A stretch of 9,931 bases of DNA from Acholeplasmatales bacterium (GTDB lineage Bacteria; Bacillota_I; Bacilli_A; Acholeplasmatales; Anaeroplasmataceae): NCBI GenBank assembly GCA_900767915.1, contig CAAGAX010000012.1:1-9931 (forward strand), written 5' to 3'. The notes under the pieces were generated by a model. That model was not told the origin of the DNA. It ran no database searches and saw only the letters and a list, made by a program, of their open reading frames with translations. Below, one piece after another: positions 1 through 6,404 of the stretch. Made by a program: the position numbers and the translations under genes. The first letter of the stretch is position 1, and each line of letters begins with the position of its first letter.

Positions 1-308
1 AGCTTAGTAAATGTATTCATATTAAAGGGAAGATTATATATTTCATTTTTAAATCTCGCAACAGGCTGATTAATATAATTATTAAATTCAGCAAATTGAT
101 TTATATAATCCCATACCCACCTTTCATGAGTATGAAAAATATGAGCTCCATATTCATGAACATTTATACCTTCTATATTTTTAGTATAAATATTACCTGC
201 AATATGATTTCTTTTATCAATTACTAAAACACTTTTTCCTTTTTTGGTTAACTCATATGCACATACTGAACCATATAATCCAGCACCTACAATTAAATAA
301 TCATACAT
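1..308 (-). CDS. glf: UDP-galactopyranose mutase, N-terminal part (cut by window edge)
   Basis: Flavoenzyme that interconverts UDP-galactopyranose and UDP-galactofuranose in the cytoplasm, supplying galactofuranose for surface polysaccharides. About 102 codons are visible, beginning MYDYLIVGAGLYGSVCAYEL. The GxGxxG dinucleotide-binding loop for FAD lies at residues 8-13, followed by the family signature around residues 32-60 (RNHIAGNIYT, then HEYGAHIFHT), and the visible part ends in NLPFNMNTFTK, all typical of bacterial Glf. The full enzyme is usually about 370 residues, so roughly 70 percent lies beyond base 1. The ATG at 306-308 is preceded by GGAGTGG (314-320) at good spacing. The acetyltransferase gene lies 70 bases upstream on the same strand, with no terminator seen between them, so cotranscription is possible. 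The gene is open as far as it is visible. Confidence 0.95.
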   Translation of the reverse strand, partial: MYDYLIVGAGLYGSVCAYELTKKGKSVLVIDKRNHIAGNIYTKNIEGINVHEYGAHIFHTHERWVWDYINQFAEFNNYINQPVARFKNEIYNLPFNMNTFTK

Positions 309-378
309 AAAAACCACTCCTAATATATCCAATTCATTTAAAAAGCTATAATAAATTCAATAAATACAAATAAAACTA

Positions 379-930
379 TTATTGCTTATTTTGATATAAT
401 TCACTCCACATTTCTCTTGTCATTACATTCACATGTCTAACACGAATTTCATTCATTAATGATACAAAAATATCATTATCAGTATGATGATACCTAAATC
501 CTATTTTTTCTTGGACTCTTTTTGATCTTTGATTACCATCATAATAACCACACCAAACAGCTTTCATTTTAAGATCAATAAAAGCATGCTGAAGAAGTGC
601 TACTACAGCTTCTTTCATATACCCATTACCCCAAAATGGCTTACCTAACCAGAAGCCAAGCTCACATTCATCATCCTTATCAGTCATATCAGTATGTCCA
701 TTAAATCTAAGCTCAATTGCCCCAATTGCTATATTATCATCCTTCTTCGTAATAGCGTAGCATTCTTTTCCATTTAATATTGTTTTAATAGCTATAAGAC
801 TCTCTTCTATAGACTTATGTGGTGGCCATCCACAAACAGGACCTATATCAGGATCATTAGCGTATTTATAAAGACTTGCAGAATCATTTGAATTCCAATT
901 TCTTAAAATTAATCTTTTTGCTTTAATCAT
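379..930 (-). CDS. GNAT-family N-acetyltransferase (RimJ/RimL-like, Acetyltransf_3 type)
   Basis: Cytoplasmic acetyl-CoA-dependent N-acetyltransferase of 183 residues; the substrate is not predictable. The start MIKAKRLILRNWNSNDSASL is the usual opening of the RimJ/RimL-like group (TERLILR...D). Residues 89-109 hold strand beta-4 and the acetyl-CoA pyrophosphate loop, CELGFWLGKPFWGNGYMKEA, where WGNGYM replaces the canonical Q/RxxGxG/A. Residues 127-145 (CGYYDGNQRSKRVQEKIGF) are the conserved N-x-x-S helix before the last strand. The length is normal for the family. The ATG at 928-930 has an AGGAG site at 938-942. A strong promoter lies about 100 bases upstream, leaving a leader of roughly 90 bases in which I see no known regulatory element. 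The family assignment is firm; any specific role (ribosomal protein, antibiotic or small-molecule acetylation) would be a guess. Confidence 0.92.
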   Translation of the reverse strand: MIKAKRLILRNWNSNDSASLYKYANDPDIGPVCGWPPHKSIEESLIAIKTILNGKECYAITKKDDNIAIGAIELRFNGHTDMTDKDDECELGFWLGKPFWGNGYMKEAVVALLQHAFIDLKMKAVWCGYYDGNQRSKRVQEKIGFRYHHTDNDIFVSLMNEIRVRHVNVMTREMWSELYQNKQ

Positions 931-1025
931 TTAAAAGCTCCTTTTTATACATTTATTTAAATATTATTTTTTTAAAATATCTACATCTTAATTCATCAAT
1001 AATAATCGTATTAATTCTTTTTTAT

Positions 1026-1054
1026 ATTTTACCCACCTATTATTTTATTGTCAA
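1026..1054 (-). promoter_or_regulatory. SigA-type promoter for the acetyltransferase gene
   Basis: On the minus strand a perfect -35 box TTGACA (1049-1054) is followed after exactly 17 bases by TAAAAT (1026-1031), five of six matches to the -10 consensus. Transcription would start near 1019 and give a leader of about 90 bases before the ATG at 930. This is the best vegetative promoter in the window. Confidence 0.75.
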
Positions 1055-1107
1055 GTTATTAACCACAAAATATCTTTATATAATTTATAATCAAATATTT
1101 AGAATCT

Positions 1108-1136
1108 AAAAAAGACAGCGGATTTATTCCACTGTC
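1108..1136 (-). terminator. Rho-independent terminator of cotE
   Basis: Read on the minus strand, GACAGTGG (1129-1136) pairs with CCGCTGTC (1114-1121) across a 7-base loop, giving an 8-bp stem with one U-G wobble, followed directly by six T (1108-1113). The mismatch (C-A) on the plus strand and the wobble on the minus strand show that it acts on minus-strand transcripts. It begins 5 bases after the cotE stop codon. Confidence 0.85.
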
Positions 1137-1140
1137 CTAG

Positions 1141-1653
1141 TTATTCTTTAATAAAATTCTCATTAACCTCAATATCTAAATCTTCAAAATCTACCTCATC
1201 TGATTCTACTGGATGAAATACAGTAACCTGCATTTTTGTTTCACCAATTATTTCAGCAAGAATTTCAAATTCAATTTCAAGCTTTATTTCATCTTCTATT
1301 ATTTTCGCATCAATTACCTTTGGATGCCTTAAAATTTTAGCTAAGACATCATCACTATTTTTTAAATAATCATTAACTATTCTTTTTATTTTTATATTCT
1401 TTTTATATGGAACAGTTTCTCTTAAAACATCTGTTTTAGTATTTTCCATACTAGAATACCAAATATTTACCTCAAAGCTACCATTAATATCAACAATATC
1501 GTCAACCTTTGAAGCTTCAAATTCATGATTAATAATCCAACATCCTAAAATTGAATAGGGATGAACATTAGTTTTCAGGCTATGAGATATATGCATTGTC
1601 TTTTTACCTTTAGCTACTACAGCCTTAGTGACAATCTCACGAACTTCATTCAT
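1141..1653 (-). CDS. cotE: Outer spore coat morphogenetic protein, CotE family
   Basis: 170 residues, close to the 181 of Bacillus subtilis CotE, which organises assembly of the outer coat on the forespore surface. The match is visible by eye along the whole protein: REIVTKAVVAKGKK (5-18) versus REIITKAVVAKGRK in B. subtilis, SILGCWIINHEFEASK (34-49), VNIWYSSMENTKTDVL (62-77), and LAEIIGETK (132-140), followed by the acidic C-terminal tail (about 148-170) that is also a CotE hallmark. The start ATG (1651-1653) has a strong GGGAGG site at 1661-1666, seven bases away. It stands alone between its own terminator and a divergent membrane-protein gene. A SigK-like -10 sequence lies just upstream. 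Family membership is from remembered sequence comparison; that the host makes spores is inference. Confidence 0.9.
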   Translation of the reverse strand: MNEVREIVTKAVVAKGKKTMHISHSLKTNVHPYSILGCWIINHEFEASKVDDIVDINGSFEVNIWYSSMENTKTDVLRETVPYKKNIKIKRIVNDYLKNSDDVLAKILRHPKVIDAKIIEDEIKLEIEFEILAEIIGETKMQVTVFHPVESDEVDFEDLDIEVNENFIKE

Positions 1654-1671
1654 TTCAATACCTCCCTACAC

Positions 1672-1680
1672 TAGTATATG
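1672..1680 (-). promoter_or_regulatory. Candidate SigK-type -10 element upstream of cotE
   Basis: The minus strand reads CATATACTA, which fits the mother-cell SigK -10 consensus CATANNNTA. No convincing -35 is seen; GCAA lies 15 bases upstream. The implied start point, near 1665, would leave a leader of only about 12 bases that starts inside the GGGAGG site, which is unusually short. The motif is short and the region AT-rich, so chance is a real alternative. Confidence 0.3.
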
Positions 1681-1734
1681 AAAAAGCATTAAAAATTGCG
1701 ATAAAATATTTTTTTTATAGATTATAATATTTTA

Positions 1735-1763
1735 TTGTGATAGAATTTAATTAAAGATATTTA
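1735..1763 (+). promoter_or_regulatory. Weak candidate promoter for the membrane-protein gene
   Basis: TTGTGA (1735-1740) and TATTTA (1758-1763) are separated by 17 bases, which would start transcription near 1770, just before the AAAGGA site at 1772-1777. Both boxes are imperfect. A perfect TATAAT at 1723-1728 lacks a -35 at suitable distance. Chance matches are likely in DNA this rich in A and T. Confidence 0.25.
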
Positions 1764-1790
1764 TTATTACGAAAGGAATTAATCGCTATT

Positions 1791-2852
1791 ATGAAGAAAA
1801 ATAAAGAGCTAAATGCCCGTCAAATAGAATTATTTGAAGAATATTATGATATAAATAAAGAAGCTAAAATAGTATCATATTCCTTAAATTTTGATAAAGC
1901 ATCTGATATTTTTGATAGCTCAGCTAAAAAGCCTTTATTTAATAATGACGTTTTAGAGTCAATTAATTCATTAATAGAAAAAGCTCCATTTGGATATAAA
2001 GTAAATATAAATTTTAATATAACAGACTATCAAGGATATAATCCAAAGGAAATAATTACTTCATTTAATGATACATTAGAATTGAATCAATATGTTGCAA
2101 GAAGATCAAGACAGAAAAAGGAAATTTTAGCTTCTAATTTAATTTTAATAGGTGTAATACTTCTTTTTGTAATGGTTATTACAAAGACTAATGAATCATT
2201 TGGTGAAGGTTTAAGAACAGAAATAGCCTCTGAGGTTATAAATATAGCTGCTTGGGTTTTCATTTGGGAAGCAGTTACGATGCTGTTTCTTGAGCATTCA
2301 AAGCAAAATATTTTTGCACTTAAAATAAGAAGACGTGTATCACAAATAACAATGTTTCAAACAAATAATAATCAGCCCTTAGCTATTGAAAAAGCAGGTC
2401 AAATCTTTGGCAATTGGGAAAATGAGGGAAAAATAAAAAGAACAGGAAAGCTATTTACATTATTATCATCATTTGGCTTCTTATTCCTATCATTTTATTC
2501 ATTCTATAAATTATATCTAAATATATTAAATTCTAAAAATGATGTTTTAGCTATAATAATTTATATAGCCTCAACAATAGTCTCTTCTTTATTATTTTTA
2601 TGTGCTGGATTAGGTGGAATATCATTATATAAAGAAAAAAATAATATAGTGTCTAAATTTGTATGTCCTTATGCAATATTAATATTTATAATCATTATAA
2701 CAATAATGATATATGCAATAATTTCAAATGATTATAAACTAATTTCTTTAGGTATCACAACTACTATTATCAATTTATTATATATTGTAGGATACATAAT
2801 AGAAGAAAGTAATAATGTAAATATACCCTCTAAGAAAAAATCAGACTATTAG
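1791..2852 (+). CDS. Conserved membrane protein of unknown function, six predicted helices
   Basis: 353 residues. Residues 1-110 are predicted soluble, ending in a basic stretch (VARRSRQKK, 102-110). Hydrophobic segments follow at about 112-131, 147-167, 221-243, 252-280, 291-312 and 317-337, so it should sit in the cytoplasmic membrane with a cytoplasmic N-terminus and a basic loop (KIRRRVSQ, 178-185) between helices 2 and 3. Helix 2 carries the motif INIAAWVFIWEAVTMLFLEH (150-169), which together with PFGYKVNINFN (66-76) looks like a family widespread in Bacillota without an assigned function. The AAAGGA site at 1772-1777 is rather far (13 bases) from the ATG. It is the only plus-strand gene here and runs divergently from cotE. 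I cannot assign a role; no transporter or enzyme signature is visible. Confidence 0.85.
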   Translation: MKKNKELNARQIELFEEYYDINKEAKIVSYSLNFDKASDIFDSSAKKPLFNNDVLESINSLIEKAPFGYKVNINFNITDYQGYNPKEIITSFNDTLELNQYVARRSRQKKEILASNLILIGVILLFVMVITKTNESFGEGLRTEIASEVINIAAWVFIWEAVTMLFLEHSKQNIFALKIRRRVSQITMFQTNNNQPLAIEKAGQIFGNWENEGKIKRTGKLFTLLSSFGFLFLSFYSFYKLYLNILNSKNDVLAIIIYIASTIVSSLLFLCAGLGGISLYKEKNNIVSKFVCPYAILIFIIIITIMIYAIISNDYKLISLGITTTIINLLYIVGYIIEESNNVNIPSKKKSDY

Positions 2853-2880
2853 ATTTCAACCTCTAATAGTCTTTTTTTTT
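2835..2880. terminator. Bidirectional terminator between convergent genes, containing the stop codon of the plus-strand gene
   Basis: Perfect 11-bp inverted repeat: AGACTATTAGA (2843-2853) and TCTAATAGTCT (2862-2872) with an 8-base loop. Nine T follow on the plus strand (2872-2880). On the minus strand the stem is followed, two bases later, by six T (2835-2840). The left arm includes the last codons and the TAG stop (2850-2852) of the membrane-protein gene; the right T-run reaches the TAA (2879-2881) of the kinase gene, so the two coding regions are only 26 bases apart. Confidence 0.9.
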
Positions 2881-3688
2881 AATACTTCTTTTCTCTTAAA
2901 ACCTCTTCAAATTTAACTCCATAATTATGACTTAAATCATCTTTAGTTTTTTTAATAGAATCAATAACAAATAAGCATGCATTGCAAATAGCTTCCTTTA
3001 ATGATTTACCATTACATAAATTACCTATAACAACTGAGGAAAAAATATCTCCTGTACCATGATATGATTTTTCTTCCTTAGGAAATAATACAACTTCCTT
3101 TTTAAAGCCATTATAATAAGCTGCACCTATTTTATTATCCCTTATAACTCCAGTTAAAATAACATTCCTACAGCCAAGCATATATAGCTTAGCTAATAAT
3201 AAATCAATAAAATCATCAGTTAAATCTTCACTATATTCTGTATCAGTTAAAAAGCATGCTTCAGTAATATTAGGTAAAATATAATCAGCCTCACTACACA
3301 ATTTACGCATTCCTTTAATTATATCATCACCTAATCCATAATACATTTTGCCATGATCAGCACATGCAGGATCTACAAAGAATAATCCATTCTTATTTAA
3401 TATCTTATTCTTCATATTCAATATAATATCAAATTGCTCATAAGAGCCTATATATCCTGTATATATTGCATCTACCTTAATTTTTTCACTAATCCAATGT
3501 GATACAATTTTAGGTAATTCATTAGTTAAATCATGTACAGTGAAATTACTAAATCCTCCTGTATGAGTAGAAAGTATAGCAGAAGGTAAAATAATAGTTT
3601 CAACACCATAATAAGATAAAATTGGTAAGGCTACTGTTAAAGAGCATTGTCCATAACAAGATATATCCTGTACAGAAATAAGCTTCAT
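2879..3688 (-). CDS. Pyridoxamine/pyridoxal kinase (ribokinase-like fold)
   Basis: Cytoplasmic ATP-dependent kinase of the B6 salvage pathway, phosphorylating pyridoxamine, pyridoxal or pyridoxine. With the start used here it is 269 residues, normal for the family. Visible features: QDISCYGQCSLTVALPIL (7-24), the Bacillota pyridoxamine-kinase opening; PSAILSTHTGG (35-45); GYIGS (78-82); VDPACADHGKMYYG (105-118); NITEACFLT (140-148); and the C-terminal anion-hole motif GTGDIFSS (211-218), whose Asp214 is the expected catalytic base. An in-frame GTG lies nine bases further up (3697), but the GGAG site (3699-3702) is one base from it and ten from the ATG at 3686-3688, so I chose the ATG. A dyad lies just upstream (3719-3746). 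A paralogous hydroxymethylpyrimidine kinase is the main alternative; the motifs favour B6. Confidence 0.9.
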   Translation of the reverse strand: MKLISVQDISCYGQCSLTVALPILSYYGVETIILPSAILSTHTGGFSNFTVHDLTNELPKIVSHWISEKIKVDAIYTGYIGSYEQFDIILNMKNKILNKNGLFFVDPACADHGKMYYGLGDDIIKGMRKLCSEADYILPNITEACFLTDTEYSEDLTDDFIDLLLAKLYMLGCRNVILTGVIRDNKIGAAYYNGFKKEVVLFPKEEKSYHGTGDIFSSVVIGNLCNGKSLKEAICNACLFVIDSIKKTKDDLSHNYGVKFEEVLREKKY

Positions 3689-3718
3689 AATAATCACACT
3701 CCAGTAATATAATACAAT

Positions 3719-3746
3719 ATTTTGGATTTCTTTAAATATCCAAAAT
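3719..3746. repeat. Inverted repeat upstream of the pyridoxamine kinase gene
   Basis: ATTTTGGAT (3719-3727) and ATCCAAAAT (3738-3746) form a perfect 9-bp dyad with a 10-base spacer, one helical turn between centres of about two turns. It ends 17 bases before the kinase ribosome site. It is not followed by a T-run on either strand, so it is not a terminator; an operator or a leader hairpin is more likely. Confidence 0.55.
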
Positions 3747-4229
3747 TTACTAATTTTATAGAACCAGTTTTAAAGTTTAATCATAGAAAAATATAGCTAG
3801 GAATAAAGATATTAATATTAAAATAATTATTAATTTATTTTTTTATTTACTCAATTGATAAGCAAGTTTATTTTGATATTAATTCTAATATTTATTCCTC
3901 AAGACCTTATTAAATTCATTCTAGCTTTATCTTATGCATATTAGAATTATATGCTAATTCTTTGGCTTTAAATAAATCTAAGTTTCCCATCATTATTTAA
4001 TTTTTTAAAATACTTTAAAATCATATTAGCCTTTATCCCTTTTAATTCTAAATAATCCATCCATTTTTAGTAATTTAACTATCTATAATTAGATTTAATA
4101 ATTTAATATCAAAAGCTTCAATAACTCTATAAGGGATTAAAAAAGTGGATTAGCTTTTTATCTTCTCATATAATGACAGTCAAAATATTTAATTATAAAT
4201 ATCATTTATGACTGAACTATACCAAAGAT
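3747..4229. other. Gene-free AT-rich stretch, possibly very decayed coding DNA
   Basis: No intact gene is seen. On the minus strand short open stretches alternate between frames: one reads IPYRVIEAFDIKLLNLIIDS, the next DYLELKGIKANMILKYFKK and further, and one close to the kinase reads KELAYNSNMHKIKLE before a run of stops. Their amino-acid composition is protein-like, and several stops (TAA, TGA) are one C-to-T change from Gln or Arg codons, as expected for an old pseudogene downstream of the broken cyclase gene. I do not recognise a family, and AT-rich intergenic DNA could give the same impression. Besides the long inverted repeat at 3799-3899, a loose dyad with CAGTCA/TGACTG ends lies at 4177-4214. 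Confidence 0.35.
3799..3899. repeat. Long imperfect inverted repeat, about 100 bases end to end
   Basis: The left arm (3799-3824) starts AGGAATAAAGATATTAATAT; the right arm (3870-3899), read on the other strand, starts AGGAATAAATATTAGAATTA and ends ATATCAAAAT. Nine outer base pairs are perfect and most of the rest pairs after a bulge of about 5 bases; the spacer is 45 bases. It could form one long hairpin in RNA or be the ends of a very small non-autonomous element. The AT bias makes weak pairing cheap, but AGGAATAAA/TTTATTCCT is not trivial. Confidence 0.4.
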
Positions 4230-5011
4230 TTATTTTTTTTCATTCATAGCTAAAATTAAGGCTAAATTATGACAAAATGATAAAAATAAATCAATATCTA
4301 AATGCTGCCAAATTCTTCCTGTATCTAAAGCTAAAGCCTCAGCTCTTAAATAGCCATAAACCTTTCCATAGGCTTCAATTTTAATTATTGCAATTGCATA
4401 AATTTCTTGCTTAATTAATTCATTATATATCTTAGAATGTAAATACATTGAACTTTAATTCTTATCTCTTTCAGATTTCAAATTAATATCCTTATGCTTC
4501 GAAGCTAAATAAATAATATAACAATTTCTCCCCTTCATTTTACCACGATATAAAGCCTTATCGGCTAAATCTAATAAATCACCCATATCCTTAGCATCTA
4601 ATAGAAATCTTGAAGCTCCTAATGTATAAGAAAAGCTAATAGATTCATTATTATTAATTTGAATTTCCTGAGTGGATTTTAAAATATTAAAGCATATATT
4701 CCATAAATCATCATATTCAGATATGTTTTTAAAAATAAAAATAAATTCATCTCCACCATATCTTCCTACTACTCCCTTATTTTTTATAGCCTCAAGTAGC
4801 TATAAAGCTATTCCCTTTAATACCTTATCACAACTAAATGACCATAGGTATCATTAATGAATTTAAAGTTATCAACATCTAATATAGCATAAGCAAAAGA
4901 TATATTATTAGAAATTAAATATTCCATATAAGAATATATTACCTAACGCTAATATAAATTAGTAATATTATCCTTTTTATCTAAATATTTATCAAAAAAA
5001 TTCAATTCCAT
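4230..5011 (-). pseudogene. Broken diguanylate cyclase (GGDEF domain plus C-terminal GAF-like remnant)
   Basis: The intact ancestor would have made cyclic di-GMP from two GTP. Minus-strand translation, with corrections, gives MELNFFDKYLDKKDNITNLY, then LDVDNFKFINDTYGH (metal and substrate-binding segment), an intact RYGGDEF active-site motif (around 4740-4765), and DKALYRGKMKGRN near the domain end. A TAA later, the same frame resumes with YGKVYGYLRAEAL and RIWQHLDIDLFLSFCHNLAL, which looks like the end of a GAF-type sensor domain. Lesions: TAG at 4949-4951 and 4943-4945, a one-base loss near 4833-4837, TAG at 4800-4802, and TAA at 4455-4457. The link between HSKIYN and ELIKQ is so short that most of the sensor domain seems deleted. 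A TATAAT (5044-5049) and AAGGA site upstream may be the old expression signals. The 72-codon open stretch at 4230-4448 is a fragment, not a gene. Confidence 0.88.
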
Positions 5012-5074
5012 AAAGCATTAATTCTCTAATTCCTTAGAAAAGTATTATATATTGTTTTACAATAAAAAGACATT

Positions 5075-5100
5075 AAAAAGAAAAGGATACCATAGTATCC
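5075..5100 (-). terminator. Terminator of the secreted endonuclease gene
   Basis: On the minus strand GGATAC (5095-5100) pairs with GTATCC (5085-5090) over a four-base loop, followed by TTTTCTTTTT (5075-5084). It lies 7 bases beyond the nuclease stop codon. The stem is short (6-7 bp) but placement and T-run are right. Confidence 0.8.
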
Positions 5101-5107
5101 TCATAAA

Positions 5108-6310
5108 TTAAATTAAATATTGAAGCCTAGAAGTATCAGTATAGCTTCCTACTAAACTTGTATAAATATAGGAAACAAATTCCGGATGGTCAATAAAAGG
5201 ATTTCTATTACCTTGAACATTATATACTGCTTCATTTCTTCTTATTTCATTACTACTAACAGGATCATTATAATGCCACTTCAATAAGGTTAATAAATTA
5301 CCCATAACCTTTTCACGAGTTGAAGCTGAATTCTTAGCTACAAGCTCTAAGTCTAGTGAACAATTACATTTTTCATTTTCATATCTAACAACCATATAAA
5401 ATAAGCTTCTAGCAATATCTCCCTTTACCTCATCACGTGGTTCAAATAAAGTGGAATTCCATTTATTTCCATAATTATCAGATGATCCATTACTAACCTC
5501 ACCAAAGAATTTATTGCCTCTCGTACTATTAATCTTCTTCTCACTTGCGTGTAAATGATGGATATCATTATGAGCTGGATTTCTTGAATTACTAAAACCA
5601 TATGACTTAGGCCATAAATGCTCTCTATTCCATAATCCATCAGCGTTAGAGCCATTATCTTTAGTACCTAAAGAAACACCAGTATAAATACAAATTACTT
5701 TACCGTTATTATTAGGATCAGCATCAGCCTTTTCAAGCCCATTCCAAACACCATTATAGCTTAGCTTAGTAGTATGAGTAGATGAAATCAATTCATGTAA
5801 ATTATATTTAAAATTCTTATCTAATATACCATTTAATTTGCGATAATAATTATCACTAAAGCTTAAATTTATTTTTCCATTTAAATATTCAAATTTCGCA
5901 ATTAAATTTATATTAGAAATAATCTTTTGATTAAAATCAAATAAATTATCACTATTTTCTAAATACCATCCTTTAAATTTATATCCATCCTTAATAGGAT
6001 CATTGGGCTTATTTATAGTATTATTTTCTTTTACATTAACACTATCAATAATAGTACCATCCTCATACTTATAGCTAACTACATATTCTTTTACTATAGC
6101 TGAAGAGGATTGAATATTAGTTTTAGTATTAGTACTATTTGGTATACTAGTACCTGTAGTTTTATTAATACTTGTTGGTACACTAGTACTAATTTGTGTA
6201 GTATTATTATTTTTGGTAGTATCAGCTGAACTAGCATTAGAATTATTACAGCTAACTAAAGTAATAGCTAAAAAAGCTGATAATACTAAACCTATTTTTC
6301 TTTTTTTCAT
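5108..6310 (-). CDS. Secreted lipoprotein nuclease: endonuclease I family with an InlB-type B-repeat
   Basis: Likely extracellular, membrane-anchored DNA/RNA-degrading enzyme of 400 residues. Residues 1-21 (MKKRKIGLVLSAFLAITLVSC) are a lipoprotein signal peptide with lipobox LVSC, Cys21 being lipidated. A Ser/Thr/Asn-rich linker (22-70) follows. Residues about 74-141 form a Listeria-Bacteroides (InlB B) repeat with the usual DGYKFKGWY core. The endonuclease I domain spans about 150-385: WNREHLWPKSYGF (227-239) holds the Glu-His pair of the metal/catalytic centre, NDIHHLHASE (248-257) and RGNKFFG (264-270) follow, then FEPRDEVKGDIARSLFYM (289-306). The frame stays open upstream to a TTG at 6358, but the likely TATAAT (6363-6368) would start RNA just below that codon, and the signal peptide fits the ATG at 6308-6310. 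ATGs at 6319 and 6343 are alternatives, as no good ribosome site precedes any of them. Confidence 0.92.
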   Translation of the reverse strand: MKKRKIGLVLSAFLAITLVSCNNSNASSADTTKNNNTTQISTSVPTSINKTTGTSIPNSTNTKTNIQSSSAIVKEYVVSYKYEDGTIIDSVNVKENNTINKPNDPIKDGYKFKGWYLENSDNLFDFNQKIISNINLIAKFEYLNGKINLSFSDNYYRKLNGILDKNFKYNLHELISSTHTTKLSYNGVWNGLEKADADPNNNGKVICIYTGVSLGTKDNGSNADGLWNREHLWPKSYGFSNSRNPAHNDIHHLHASEKKINSTRGNKFFGEVSNGSSDNYGNKWNSTLFEPRDEVKGDIARSLFYMVVRYENEKCNCSLDLELVAKNSASTREKVMGNLLTLLKWHYNDPVSSNEIRRNEAVYNVQGNRNPFIDHPEFVSYIYTSLVGSYTDTSRLQYLI

Positions 6311-6362
6311 AAGCAACATAAACAATAAATGATTTTTCTCCATTTTCTTCAATTTCAAAACA

Positions 6363-6368
6363 ATTATA
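6363..6368 (-). promoter_or_regulatory. Candidate -10 box of the nuclease gene
   Basis: A perfect TATAAT on the minus strand, in the 94-base gap between the cca remnant and the nuclease. No good -35 is visible (TTTATT at 17 bases). The predicted RNA start near 6356 gives a leader of about 46 bases to the ATG at 6310. Confidence 0.4.
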
Positions 6369-6404
6369 CTCTAATATTATTAAAAAATAAATAAGTTCAA
6401 ACTA

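Noticed and set aside
4177..4214. Dyad with CAGTCA/TGACTG ends as the terminator of the cyclase gene
   Set aside because: No T-run follows on either strand and the interior is almost pure A/T, so pairing is weak.
4672..4857. Plus-strand open frame of 61 codons
   Set aside because: Complement of the GGDEF coding sequence; no independent features.
5425..5655. Minus-strand open frame of 76 codons inside the nuclease gene
   Set aside because: Out-of-frame shadow of the endonuclease I domain.
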